This document shows positions 49,337-58,508 of a stretch of DNA of 64,000 nucleotides, one piece after another (position 1 is the first letter of the stretch; each line of letters starts with the position of its first letter). Below the pieces are notes generated by a model that worked only from the letters and a program-made list of their open reading frames with translations, was not told where the DNA came from and did no database searches. Source of the DNA: Sodalis ligni. Its GTDB lineage: Bacteria; Pseudomonadota; Gammaproteobacteria; Enterobacterales; Enterobacteriaceae. The DNA lies in contig NZ_CP075169.1 of assembly GCF_016865525.2 (NCBI RefSeq), positions 2,294,337 to 2,358,336 on the forward strand. Direction: 5' to 3'. The position numbers and the translations under genes are program-made.

Positions 49337-50404
49337 TCAGGCATTGTTCTCAAGGGCTTCCCACATGCCGAGCAAATAGCTCAGGCCTATGGCGCGGTCA
49401 TATAAACCGTAACCGGGACGGCCGGTTTCACCCCAGATAAAGCGCCCGTGATCGGGACGGATATAACCATCAAACCCGTTGTCATGCAGGACTTTCATGA
49501 TTTTGAACATATCCAGCGAACCATAGCGGGATAAATGGGCCGACTCATAAAAGTCTTTATCCTTGATTCGCTTGATATTGCGGACATGGGCGAAATGAAT
49601 ACGTTTGCGGCGCGTGAATTCTTCCAGAATCTGGTAGACGTCATTGGTCGGGTCTTCGGCAATGGAGCCGGTACAGAGCGTAATACCGTTGGCTTCTGAA
49701 TCGACGGCGTTGCAAATCCAGTCCAGGTCGTCGCGGTTTTTGACCACGCGGGGCAGCCCGAAAATGGAATAGGGCGGATCGTCGGGATGAATGGCCATCT
49801 TCACGCCGACTTCTTCACAGACGGGGATGATTTCTTTTAAGAAATAGGCCAGGTTTTCACGCAGCTTGCTATCATCCACATCTTTATATTTGGCAAACAG
49901 CGTTTGCACCTGGGCCAGACGTTCCGGTTCCCAGCCCGGCAGGGCAAAGCCGTTTGAGTTGTCCAGAACCTCTTTAACCACTTCTTCCAGCGACTTATCG
50001 ATGCCCTTTTTCTCAAAGGCCATGGTTAGGGAACCATCGGGCAGCACATAGTTCATATCGGTCTTCATCCAGTCAAAGACCGGCATAAAGTTATAGCAGA
50101 TAACCTTGACGCCGTACTCGGCCAAATGACGGATGGTTTGTTTATAATTTGCAATATATCCGTCACGGCTCGGTAATCCGATTTTGATATCGTCATGGAT
50201 GTTGACGCTTTCGATGACTTCCATCGTCAGATTGGCCTGATGCGCCAGTGAAACCAATTTTTCAATCTTATCCTTTGGCCAGACCTCGCCTACCGGCACG
50301 TCGTACAACGCACCTACCACGCCTTCTACTCCGGGCACCTGGCGTATATAATCCAGGGTGACTTTATCTTCATCCGGCCCAAACCAGCGCATTGTCATTT
50401 GCAT
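49337..50404 (-). CDS. uxuA: D-mannonate dehydratase UxuA (short type)
   Basis: Converts D-mannonate to 2-keto-3-deoxygluconate in glucuronate breakdown. It is 355 aa, the shorter form also common in Firmicutes, against 394 aa in E. coli. Features: MRWFGPDEDKVTLDYIRQVPGV, YNFMPVFDWMKTD, and the metal-site segments KMAIHPDDPP, TLCTGS and FAHVRN and IRPDHGR. Start ATG 50404 follows AAAAGGTGGG. It has its own upstream region with a palindrome and sits downstream of the terminator of the sugar locus, so it is separately transcribed, though on the same strand. Confidence 0.92.
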   Translation of the reverse strand: MQMTMRWFGPDEDKVTLDYIRQVPGVEGVVGALYDVPVGEVWPKDKIEKLVSLAHQANLTMEVIESVNIHDDIKIGLPSRDGYIANYKQTIRHLAEYGVKVICYNFMPVFDWMKTDMNYVLPDGSLTMAFEKKGIDKSLEEVVKEVLDNSNGFALPGWEPERLAQVQTLFAKYKDVDDSKLRENLAYFLKEIIPVCEEVGVKMAIHPDDPPYSIFGLPRVVKNRDDLDWICNAVDSEANGITLCTGSIAEDPTNDVYQILEEFTRRKRIHFAHVRNIKRIKDKDFYESAHLSRYGSLDMFKIMKVLHDNGFDGYIRPDHGRFIWGETGRPGYGLYDRAIGLSYLLGMWEALENNA

Positions 50405-50455
50405 GTTTACGCCCACCTTTTATCGCTAAACGGGTAATGATCTTTTGCCATAGTA

Positions 50456-50473
50456 CCATACTAGTATATGGTT
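50456..50473. promoter_or_regulatory. Candidate operator upstream of uxuA
   Basis: ACCATACTAGTATATGGT: arms ACCATA/TATGGT around a core, with ATACTAGTAT itself a perfect 10-base palindrome (50458-50467). About 50-70 bases before the uxuA ATG. GntR-family regulators such as UxuR/ExuR bind short symmetric sites in this position; the exact regulator is unknown. Confidence 0.45.
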
Positions 50474-50575
50474 TTAATAGTCCGTTTTTTGCCTGAGATA
50501 ATATGATCGTAGCTGATTATGTGAACCGCGATGGCCATAGCGGCCAATGGGCAGGTTTCGGTGTCATGGATCCTG

Positions 50576-50606
50576 AAAAAAAGCCGGTCATACATAAGAT
50601 GACCGG
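50576..50606 (-). terminator. Rho-independent terminator of the GH32/ABC operon
   Basis: On the minus strand an 8-bp stem CCGGTCAT/ATGACCGG with a seven-base loop is followed by CTTTTTTT. It lies about 110 bases after the FGGY kinase stop and ends the six-gene operon. The rest of the 311 bp kinase-uxuA gap has no gene. Confidence 0.85.
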
Positions 50607-50715
50607 TGGGAATTGCTGATGAAACTCTGGTGCCGCTGGCTCGGTGAAACCGCTTATTGAGCCGTTGAGGTGGTGGTTGATGGCGATGAGGATGAACTCC
50701 CGCGTTGCTATTAAG

Positions 50716-52275
50716 CTAAACGTCGGCGGAACGCAAGCTGTGCATAGCCCGGCGGACGTCGGTGGAAGCGGCCATATTCCGGTAAATCCGGTAAAGCGGC
50801 GCATAGGCCGCCGCCTGGGTCTTATCGGGCTTGTACTGTCGGTAGCCGCGGGCACCGAAGCGAGCGGCGCCTTCGTGATAGTCGGCCACCACCCCGCCGG
50901 CGACCGCGCCGTGAATGGCCGCGCCTACCGCCGTTGGATTGTCCAGCGCCGGCACGTCGATGGGCCGGTCCATAACGTCCGCCATGATCTGCACCAGCAG
51001 GGGATTATTCTGCGCCAGCCCGCTGGTCATCAACACTCTGTCGATTTCGATTCTTCCCGCTTCAAACAATTCGACGATTGACCGCGCGCCAAAGCAGAGG
51101 GATTCCATGAGGGTGCGATAGATAGCTGTTGCCGTCGTGTCCATGCCGATGCCCACCAGCATGCCTCTGAGGCGGGAATCCGCCAGCGGAACACGATTGC
51201 CGTTCCACCAGTCCAGCGCCACCAGTGGGTTTTTATCCGGATAATAGGATGCCGCCTCGTGATTATAGAGCCGAAAGCTTTCACTGGGCGTGTCCGCGCG
51301 GGGAAACTGTTTAACAAACCAGCTCAGCGTGTCGCCGAAGCTGGCCTGACCTGCCTCGTAGCACCATAAATCACGAATCGATCCATCCCTGGCCACTCCC
51401 TCGATGCCCTCCGGCAGCGGCTGATACTGCTCGCTCAGCAACAGATAGGCCGCCGAGGTGCCCAGCGCCCCCACCAGGCTTCCGGTCTTCACCGCCCCGA
51501 TAGCGGGCAGGACGACGTGAGAATCGATAACGGCCACGGCCACCACGGCATTACCCTCTATGCCGGTTTTCTTGCGCCAGGCCTCGGTCAGGCTACCCGC
51601 GGGCGAGCCGATACGCTTCGGGGCCGTTAGCCGGGAGCCGAGATCGGGCAGGATCCCCTCGGGATACCCTTCACCGTCGAGGTACTGAGCTTTATATGCC
51701 GCGAAACCAAGGCTTCTTACCTCGTTGCCGGTGAGTTGCCAGACCAGCCAGTCGCCGGATTCGATAAACTTATCGGTCGCCTTCCACGTAGCGGGGGATT
51801 CTGTGGCTATCTGGACCGCCTTTGCCAGCAGCCACTCCCCGGAAAGCCGGCCGCCAAAATGCGCCAGAAAGGCCCCGCCGCGCGCATTAATCGCGTCGGC
51901 GTATTGCTGCGCCGCCCCGTGTTTCCAGAGTTTTACATAGGCATGGGGGTTACCGGGCTGAAGTCGGGAAAGGGCAATGCCCGTCCTGGTCGCCGGCAGC
52001 GGCGAACTGGCGGTGAATCCCACGCCGATTGACGCAACCCGGCGACCGCGCCCCAGTTTCCCCAGGATAATCTCGGCCGCTTCCAGATAATCCGCCGCAT
52101 TTTGCAGCGCCCAGCCGTGGGGCAGCAGGGTGCCGCCGGCCAATTGCCGGGTCATGATGCCGTGGCGGTAGGCATGGGTGTGGCTGGCGATCTGGCGCCC
52201 GCTGACGGTGTCGATCAGCACTCCGCGCGCCGATTCTGACCCGTAGTCGAGTCCGATAAGATAATTGTCACTCAT
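50716..52275 (-). CDS. FGGY-family carbohydrate kinase, ribulokinase-like
   Basis: 519 aa sugar kinase of the FGGY family. The first ATPase-core strand is GLDYGSESARGVLID, the segment VIDSHVVLPAIGAVKTGSLVGALGTSAAYL and the ALDWWNGNR motif are of AraB (L-ribulokinase) type, and the phosphate-2/adenosine region is MTSGLAQNNPLLVQIMAD. It should phosphorylate a ketopentose, ketohexose or related polyol. Last gene of an operon with a GH32 fructosidase and ABC importer, so its substrate is presumably released by the GH32 enzyme; neither arabinose isomerase nor epimerase genes are next to it. Confidence 0.85.
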   Translation of the reverse strand: MSDNYLIGLDYGSESARGVLIDTVSGRQIASHTHAYRHGIMTRQLAGGTLLPHGWALQNAADYLEAAEIILGKLGRGRRVASIGVGFTASSPLPATRTGIALSRLQPGNPHAYVKLWKHGAAQQYADAINARGGAFLAHFGGRLSGEWLLAKAVQIATESPATWKATDKFIESGDWLVWQLTGNEVRSLGFAAYKAQYLDGEGYPEGILPDLGSRLTAPKRIGSPAGSLTEAWRKKTGIEGNAVVAVAVIDSHVVLPAIGAVKTGSLVGALGTSAAYLLLSEQYQPLPEGIEGVARDGSIRDLWCYEAGQASFGDTLSWFVKQFPRADTPSESFRLYNHEAASYYPDKNPLVALDWWNGNRVPLADSRLRGMLVGIGMDTTATAIYRTLMESLCFGARSIVELFEAGRIEIDRVLMTSGLAQNNPLLVQIMADVMDRPIDVPALDNPTAVGAAIHGAVAGGVVADYHEGAARFGARGYRQYKPDKTQAAAYAPLYRIYRNMAASTDVRRAMHSLRSADV

Positions 52276-52321
52276 ATAGGTTCACCGTAGGCGTAGGACG
52301 CTGTCTGTGGCAAGGCCGCTC

Positions 52322-53419
52322 TCAAAAGGTGTACCCGGCTTTGCCGGCGGCGGTGGTTTCGATGCGCCGGCCACTGGCGGCATCAAACAGATGGACCGCC
52401 TCCACGTTGGGCAGCAGCCGGACGGCGGCGCCGGGATCCAGATTCAGCCGCTCGCGGAAGGTGGCAACGATCTGGCTCTCCCCCGATCTCAGCGTCACCA
52501 GGGTTTCGGAGCCTGTGGGTTCGATAACCTCAACATGGCAGATGAATCCACCCCGTTCGGCTATCGCAAAATGTTCGGGCCTGACGCCATAAACCACCAA
52601 CTGCCCCGCGGCGACGCGAAGGTTAGCCGGGATGGGCAATTCCAGACCCTGTTCGGTGCGCACGCAGGCTGCGTCGCCACAGACGTTCCCCTCAAACAGG
52701 TTCATGGCGGGAGAACCGATAAATCCCGCGACAAACAGATTATCCGGTCGGTCGTAAAGCGCGAGGGGCGATCCCACCTGCTCGATATTGCCCATGTTCA
52801 TCACCACGATTTTGTCCGCCATGGTCATCGCTTCGATCTGGTCGTGGGTAACGTAAACCGTGGTGGTCCTTAATCGCTGGTGCAGCGCCCGGATCTCCGT
52901 TCGCATCTGCACGCGCAGTTTCGCATCGAGGTTGGACAGCGGCTCGTCGAAGAGAAACACTTTCGGATCCCGCACGATGGCGCGCCCCATGGCGACCCGC
53001 TGGCGCTGGCCGCCGGACAGCTCGCGGGGATAACGCGCCAGCAGTTGTGTCAATCCCAGGATGTCCGCGGCACGGCCGACACGCTCGGTTATTTCCGCCT
53101 TGGGCCGCTTCATCAGCTTCAGGGCGAAACTCATGTTTTCGGCCACCGTCATATGGGGATAAAGCGCATAGTTCTGGAATACCATGGCGATATCGCGTTC
53201 TTTCGCCGGCGCGTCATTAATGACGTCGCCGTCAATGGCGATTTCGCCGGCGGTGATATCTTCCAGGCCGGCTATCATGCGCAGCAGCGTGGATTTACCA
53301 CAGCCGGACGGCCCTACCAGAACCACGAATTGCCCATCCTCGATATCAACCGACAGCTGTGGAATGATCTCAACGTTCCCGTATGCCTTGCGTACATTCC
53401 TGATAGATACATTTGCCAT
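52322..53419 (-). CDS. Sugar ABC importer ATPase (MalK/UgpC family)
   Basis: 365 aa ATP-binding subunit of a carbohydrate (CUT1) importer. Walker A GPSGCGKS, Q-loop FQNYALYPHMTV, signature LSGGQRQR, Walker B VFLFDEP and H-loop THDQIEA are all intact, and the C-terminal TOBE/MalK-like regulatory domain covers about residues 240-365. It energises the two permeases of this locus. It lies between the GH32 and kinase genes. Confidence 0.92.
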   Translation of the reverse strand: MANVSIRNVRKAYGNVEIIPQLSVDIEDGQFVVLVGPSGCGKSTLLRMIAGLEDITAGEIAIDGDVINDAPAKERDIAMVFQNYALYPHMTVAENMSFALKLMKRPKAEITERVGRAADILGLTQLLARYPRELSGGQRQRVAMGRAIVRDPKVFLFDEPLSNLDAKLRVQMRTEIRALHQRLRTTTVYVTHDQIEAMTMADKIVVMNMGNIEQVGSPLALYDRPDNLFVAGFIGSPAMNLFEGNVCGDAACVRTEQGLELPIPANLRVAAGQLVVYGVRPEHFAIAERGGFICHVEVIEPTGSETLVTLRSGESQIVATFRERLNLDPGAAVRLLPNVEAVHLFDAASGRRIETTAAGKAGYTF

Positions 53420-53479
53420 ACCGGCCTCTTTTTGCTCCGATTTGCCGTCCGGTTCGGCACCGGACCGGCATCAACCCGC

Positions 53480-54961
53480 TCACCCTTGGAAACGGGTGAA
53501 AAGATCCTCTGCCTGCAACTGCCAGACGCTGCCATGTGCGGATGTCACCTCGCCCCCGTTGCTATAGAGAGCAATTTCTACCGCGCCCCTCACCAGGGGA
53601 ATGACCCGCGCCGCACAGGCGGCGTTGTCGATAAAGATTTCCAGCACGGTGCGATCGATGAATAACTGCAGCTTCGTCTTGTTTTCCCGGCGCGCCAGCG
53701 GAGCGGTGAAGCCGCCCAGCCGAAACGAGTCTGGTGAGAGTTCAATGTCCAGCCTGCCGTCCTGGTGGATAATGCTCAGCCCGAAGGACGCTGTTGCCGT
53801 ATGGTCAAATTCAGCCTCGAATTCAAGACACTGGCCTTGCGCCAAGCGGCCGATGACAACGGGGCCCTTGGCCGTGGAATGATGGATATCAAGGCGGGGG
53901 CCACGCAGCGCCCGCAGTTCCGCGGCCGGGCTTTGAAGCAGCGCGCCGTCGGCGCTCAGGGAGAATTCACGGGGCAGCGATACACAGCAGTTCCAGCCCT
54001 TTGTCTCTTTGAAACCCACCAGCGCCCCCCAGGCCAGGGCGCGTCCCCGATCGTCGAACAGCACGTTGGTGGCGTAGAAATTGCGGCTGTAATCAACAAT
54101 CCCGGAGTTCTCTATGGTGAAGGTGCAACGGTCCGGATCCAGTTCGCCGACGTAATATTCCACCTCGGCATGAGGGGATACCAGCAGTACCCATTTGTTG
54201 CCGAGCTTGAACAGGTTAGGACATTCGGCGCTTGGCACGCCGCCGCGGGGATGGGTGAAGATAATGCCGCGATAGGTCCAGGCGGTGAAGCCGGGGTTGG
54301 TGGCTTCATACAGCGCCACCACGGGTTTACCGTCGCAACGTCCGCCAAGCACCATAAAGGTTCGGCCGGCGTCCTTGAACAGGAAGGGATCGCGCCACTC
54401 GCCAATCACCCGATCGCCGTGCACCGCGCCGGTCAACAGCGGATTGGACGGCAGCGGCCGCCAGGTCATCAGGTCCGGGCTGCCGAGGACGGCCCATTGC
54501 TCGGCGGTGTCTTCCGGACGCATGTCGGGACCGATGGCGGTATAGACCGCCATCGGCACGCCTTCGTCATTGATTACCGTGCAGCCGAACCAGACGAAAT
54601 GTTCGCCTTTGTCGATGGAGGGGTAGACCGCGATGGGCAGATGTTCCCAATGCACCAGGTCTTTACTGCGCGCGTGCCCCCAAACGGTAATGCCGCCGGT
54701 CCAGTCTTCGCTGTTGACATCCCATACCCGCACCGCCGTCTTGTAGACCATGCCGGCGCGGTGCTCGGCGCTGTGCGGATTCAGGCTGTACATCATGTGG
54801 TACATGCCGTCATGGAATATGATCCCATTCGGATCGTCCATCCACTGCGAAGGCGCCCTGAAGTGATAGAGCGGGCGGCTGGCATCCTGTTCGGCAACCA
54901 CGGCCGCGGCGCGGATAGATGCCTCGGCGGTATCGACAAGCTTTTGCAGATCTTCAGACAC
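53480..54961 (-). CDS. GH32 family beta-fructosidase
   Basis: 493 aa glycoside hydrolase family 32 enzyme (invertase/levanase/inulinase group). The nucleophile motif appears as WMDDPNG (40-46; usual form WMNDPNG) with Asp43; Arg190-Asp191-Pro192 (EWRDPF) is the transition-state stabiliser, and Glu246 in SAECPN is the acid/base. A beta-propeller is followed by a C-terminal beta-sandwich. The segment after the first motif (residues 55-97) is longer and different from the usual one. No signal peptide: it acts in the cytoplasm on imported sugar. GTG start 54961 after GGAGAA, 16 bp after the permease gene. Confidence 0.88.
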   Translation of the reverse strand: MSEDLQKLVDTAEASIRAAAVVAEQDASRPLYHFRAPSQWMDDPNGIIFHDGMYHMMYSLNPHSAEHRAGMVYKTAVRVWDVNSEDWTGGITVWGHARSKDLVHWEHLPIAVYPSIDKGEHFVWFGCTVINDEGVPMAVYTAIGPDMRPEDTAEQWAVLGSPDLMTWRPLPSNPLLTGAVHGDRVIGEWRDPFLFKDAGRTFMVLGGRCDGKPVVALYEATNPGFTAWTYRGIIFTHPRGGVPSAECPNLFKLGNKWVLLVSPHAEVEYYVGELDPDRCTFTIENSGIVDYSRNFYATNVLFDDRGRALAWGALVGFKETKGWNCCVSLPREFSLSADGALLQSPAAELRALRGPRLDIHHSTAKGPVVIGRLAQGQCLEFEAEFDHTATASFGLSIIHQDGRLDIELSPDSFRLGGFTAPLARRENKTKLQLFIDRTVLEIFIDNAACAARVIPLVRGAVEIALYSNGGEVTSAHGSVWQLQAEDLFTRFQG

Positions 54962-54977
54962 AGGTATTCTCCGGACG

Positions 54978-55846
54978 TTATTTCAGGCCGGTCAGGGCAA
55001 CGCCCTTGACAAACAGATCCTGAAGGCAAAGGAACATGATGACCACCGGCAGCAGGCTTAGACCCACCGTGGCCATCAACACGGGCCAGTTGGTGGCGAA
55101 CAGGCCCTGCGCGGTATAAATCCCAAGCGTCAGCGTCTGGTTTTCGTTGCTGCTGAGGAAAATCAGCGGGCGCAGAAAATCATTCCAGGTGCCGACAAAG
55201 GTAAAGATGGCAAGCGTAGTCAGCGACGGCTTGGAAAGCGGCAGGAAGATCTTCCAGAAGATACCCCAGGGCGAGCAGCCGTCCAGGGTAGCGGCTTCGG
55301 CAAGTTCTTTGGGTATGCCGATGTAGAACTGCCGCATCAGGAAGATGCCGAACGGCGACACCATGGTGGACAAAATGATCGCCCAGGGAGAATCCAGCAG
55401 GCCCATGGTCCGCAACAAGGCAAAGGTAGGCACCAGCAGCACATGGTAAGGGATCATGATGGACACCAGCACGATCACAAACAGCGCGTCCTTGCCGCGA
55501 AAACGAAATACCCAGGAGAAGGCAAAGCCCGCCATGGCGCTGGTGACCAGCGTTCCAATCAGCGTCACCACCGAGATGAACACGGTGTTCCACAGCTGGG
55601 AGAGAAACGGCGAACCGCTCAGCACCGTCCGGTAGTTGTTCCAGTTGACGGCACTGCCGAAAAGGTCGGCGGATACTGGAACACTTCGCCCGCCGGTTTT
55701 AACGATGTGGCTATCATCCAGACAAACGGCAGCAGCATCACGACGGCGCCGATGCTGAGCACCACCAGCGATACGGCGTTACCGATACGCCGGCTGCGTT
55801 TTTTACTGGAGTAGCGGCGGCGGAGCGATGTATCTATCGTGGTCAT
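54978..55846 (-). pseudogene. Sugar ABC permease 2 (MalG-like), one-base frameshift
   Basis: The frame from ATG 55846 gives the first membrane span and reads TSLKPAGEVFQYPPTF, then leaves the family sequence and stops at 55619. One extra T at the short T run (55660-55663 on the plus strand as A) restores FFGSAVNWNNYRTVLSGSPFLSQLWNTVF and runs into the second frame, which carries the other five spans, the EAATLDGCSPWGIFWKIFLPL coupling loop and the stop at 54978. Without recoding, the importer lacks this subunit. Recent mutation or sequencing error. The upstream permease stop lies three bases before its start. Confidence 0.87.
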
Positions 55847-55849
55847 CAA

Positions 55850-56794
55850 TCAATCCCCTTGAGACTTGTTGAGACGAAACTGCACCAGGGTCAATATCAG
55901 AACAAAAATCGTCAGCGCCCAGCCCAGCGCGCTGGCATAACCCATGCGATAAAACTGGAAACCATTCTGATAGATATAGTGCACCAGCACCGAGGAGCTT
56001 CTGTTGGGACCGCCGCCGGTCATGACCATTACCTGGTCGAATACCTGGAACGAATTGATGATGGTGATAACGGTCACGAACAGCGTGGTGGGACGCAGCG
56101 ACGGCAGCGTAATGTTCCAGAACTTCTGGAAGGCGTTCGCGCCGTCGATCTCAGCCGCCTCGTAATAGGACGACGAGATGCCCTGCAGGCCGGCGAGAAA
56201 CAGCATCATGTTAAAACCGATACTCTTCCAGATACTGGTGATCATCACCGCCGGCATTGCCCAGCGTTCATCGGTCATCCACTTGGGGCCGTTAATGCCC
56301 ACCAGATCGAGGCAGTAGTTGATAAGGCCGAAGTCGGCGTTGTACATCCACTGCCAGACCATGGACATGGCCACCATCGAGGAGATCACCGGCAGGAAAT
56401 AGGCGGCGCGAAAGAAACGGACTCCGGCAATCTTTTGATTCAACGCGATGGCGAGCAGCAGCGGAATGACCAACAGCACCGGGACCGTGACCACGGTGAA
56501 ATAAACCGTGTTCCAGAACACCTTGATGGCGGTGGGATCGCTAACCATTTTGACGTAGTTGTCCAGGCCTATCCACTTGGGCAGGGTATTAAGGTTCCAA
56601 CTGGTGAAACTCAGCGCCAGCGAGGCAACGGCCGGGAACAGGGTAAAGGCGCAAAAGCCCACCAGCGCCGGGGCCAGAAAAACCGCCGGCCAGAACCATT
56701 GCCGCCGGGTGATGCTTTTGCTTCGCCGTGCGCCGATACGGGAGGGGAGCACGGTCGGCGCGCCCCTTGGTAATGCTTTGGCTGCTTTGTGCAT
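55850..56794 (-). CDS. Sugar ABC permease 1 (MalF/UgpA-like)
   Basis: 314 aa CUT1-type permease with six membrane spans: the N-terminal one at about residues 32-55 (FWPAVFLAPALVGFCAFTLFP), and the cytoplasmic coupling loop EAAEIDGANAFQKFWNITLPSL. Partner of the frameshifted permease. ATG 56794 follows GGAGGAAA. Part of the operon from the binding protein to the kinase. Confidence 0.92.
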   Translation of the reverse strand: MHKAAKALPRGAPTVLPSRIGARRSKSITRRQWFWPAVFLAPALVGFCAFTLFPAVASLALSFTSWNLNTLPKWIGLDNYVKMVSDPTAIKVFWNTVYFTVVTVPVLLVIPLLLAIALNQKIAGVRFFRAAYFLPVISSMVAMSMVWQWMYNADFGLINYCLDLVGINGPKWMTDERWAMPAVMITSIWKSIGFNMMLFLAGLQGISSSYYEAAEIDGANAFQKFWNITLPSLRPTTLFVTVITIINSFQVFDQVMVMTGGGPNRSSSVLVHYIYQNGFQFYRMGYASALGWALTIFVLILTLVQFRLNKSQGD

Positions 56795-56869
56795 TTTTTT
56801 TTCCTCCGGTTACGGGGACTGGTCATGGACCGGACGATGGGTATCCTGCCGCAGATGAAGACCCGGGGA

Positions 56870-58186
56870 TTACTGCTGCTGCATCGCCTCGTTGACCCTT
56901 GATTGCATGGCCGGCAGCACGTCATCCAGCTTCGCGTCCGAATAAAGGTAGGATTGCAGCGAATCGGAGATGATGTTGTAGACTTCGTCGGTATGCCTTA
57001 TCTGATCGAACCAGCGGAGATCGCTATGGGTCCACAGGCTCTGCATATCAATCCAGCCTTTCGGATAAACCGCCGGGTCATACCAGCTTTTGAGATTATC
57101 CGGCTGATACATGGAAAGCCGGTTCGGCATCCAGAGGCCGGCCTTGTAAAGCGGGATGGCGAATTTCATCGACGTCAGGAAAGTCACTAGTTTGATGGCT
57201 TCCTCCGGATGCTTGGTGCCGGACCATACGGCATCCATATTGCAGGAACTCATCGGGGTAAAGGTCCCGGACATTTTCGGCGGCAGGCCTGCGCCCAGTT
57301 CTATGTGGGAAGCGGCCAGTTCCTGCAATCCATAGGAGCCCATAAACAGCGTCGCTACCCGGCCGGTCAGCAATAGCTGGGTCGGGGAGTTGGTGGTATC
57401 AAGGCCGATGGATGCGGGATTGGGCGCCAGGCCGTCGGTACGCAGGGCCTTGATTTTTTCCAGCGTATTCTTGGTTTGCGGGGAATCCATTCCCTCGGCT
57501 TTGCTGAAATCGGCGTTAAACCATGTGGCGCCGTTGGACGCCAGCATCTCCTGGGTGGTGTAAAGGTTCATCCCCTCTTCGAAATTTGCCGTGCCGTACT
57601 GCAGCGTCTTGCCATTCTGGACCTTGGTCAGTTTTCGCATATAGCCGACGAATTGATCCCAGCTCCACTGATCCGCAAGCTTGGTGGGCGGGTAGGGCAC
57701 GCCGGCTTCGTCAAACAGCTTTTTGTTGTAGAAGAGAACCGGGCCGACATTACAGACATCCACGCCGTATATGTGTTTCTTTCCGTCTACCTCAAGCTGG
57801 ATCTTTTTCTGCGAACCCGGCGTGAAATCTTTGAGGTCCCAATATTTCGGGAAGGCATCGGTTAAATCGAGCAGTTGACCATTGGCGACGAAATCCCTTT
57901 GGTAGTCGGGATTGAGATAGAAGACATCCGGAGCCGTACCCGCCGCCATCATTGTTCGCAGCTTGGAATGGTGCTGGGCAAAGGGCGAGGTCACATATTT
58001 CACCCGCACATCGGGATTGGCCTGCTCGAAATCCTTCAAGCCGGCGCGAATACTGGCCGATTCAAGGGGACTTGCCTCCCAGCTCATAAAGGTCAGTTCA
58101 ATTTTATCCTGGCTTATGGCCTGTAGTGGCGCCATCAGGGAGGGCACCATAACGCACGCTGCGGCTATCAATCTTAAATTCGGCAT
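56870..58186 (-). CDS. Sugar-binding protein of ABC importer (SBP family 1)
   Basis: 438 aa extracellular solute-binding protein with a Sec signal (residues 1-24, cleavage near LQAIS). Family 1 features are FMSWEASPLESASIRAGLKDFEQ, APDVFYLNPDYQRDF, and late SSCNMDAVWSGTKHPEEAIKLVTFL. It binds an oligosaccharide, presumably a fructose-containing one given the GH32 enzyme in the operon. First gene of the operon, divergent from the ROK regulator. Confidence 0.9.
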   Translation of the reverse strand: MPNLRLIAAACVMVPSLMAPLQAISQDKIELTFMSWEASPLESASIRAGLKDFEQANPDVRVKYVTSPFAQHHSKLRTMMAAGTAPDVFYLNPDYQRDFVANGQLLDLTDAFPKYWDLKDFTPGSQKKIQLEVDGKKHIYGVDVCNVGPVLFYNKKLFDEAGVPYPPTKLADQWSWDQFVGYMRKLTKVQNGKTLQYGTANFEEGMNLYTTQEMLASNGATWFNADFSKAEGMDSPQTKNTLEKIKALRTDGLAPNPASIGLDTTNSPTQLLLTGRVATLFMGSYGLQELAASHIELGAGLPPKMSGTFTPMSSCNMDAVWSGTKHPEEAIKLVTFLTSMKFAIPLYKAGLWMPNRLSMYQPDNLKSWYDPAVYPKGWIDMQSLWTHSDLRWFDQIRHTDEVYNIISDSLQSYLYSDAKLDDVLPAMQSRVNEAMQQQ

Positions 58187-58508
58187 AAATCACTCCCGTG
58201 GAATCGTTGAGCAGCCAAAATAAACCTTGCTGCCGCACGGTTAACGGCTTCGGCCTGCATTATGATGCATCGTCACATTGATACTCTGGAGATTTATAAT
58301 ATTTATATTTATCTTAAAGGATCAATATATATGTATAAAATTATCCTTAATATGTGCCAGCGATCACACTTAACCCGGCAGCTAATCATCGGGCTTAGAG
58401 CGCCATATTGCCTGCTATATGAGCAAAAATTCGCGCTGCGGCGACATCTGTGTTCTTGGCTGTAAAAGTTGATAGGCTGCTTAATTTTGTATAAAATTAA
58501 ACATAAAT
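58187..58508. promoter_or_regulatory. Divergent control region of the ROK-regulated sugar operon
   Basis: 322 bp, AT-rich, between the binding-protein gene and the ROK gene. At 58481-58500 TTAATTTT and AAAATTAA form an exact inverted pair around GTAT, eight bases before the ROK ATG, similar in kind to NagC/Mlc sites. A second, weaker site near 58317-58350 has AAGGAT/ATCCTT and repeats GTATAAAATTA. It should hold both promoters. No gene was seen. Confidence 0.65.

Noticed and set aside
53765..56773. Two long plus-strand frames (414 and 304 codons) opposite GH32 and the permeases
   Set aside because: Shadow frames of high-confidence genes; composition rich in His/Arg/Gly without domains.
58262..58465. 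67-codon plus-strand frame in the ROK control region
   Set aside because: No ribosome site, AT-rich low-complexity start, lies in the divergent promoter region.
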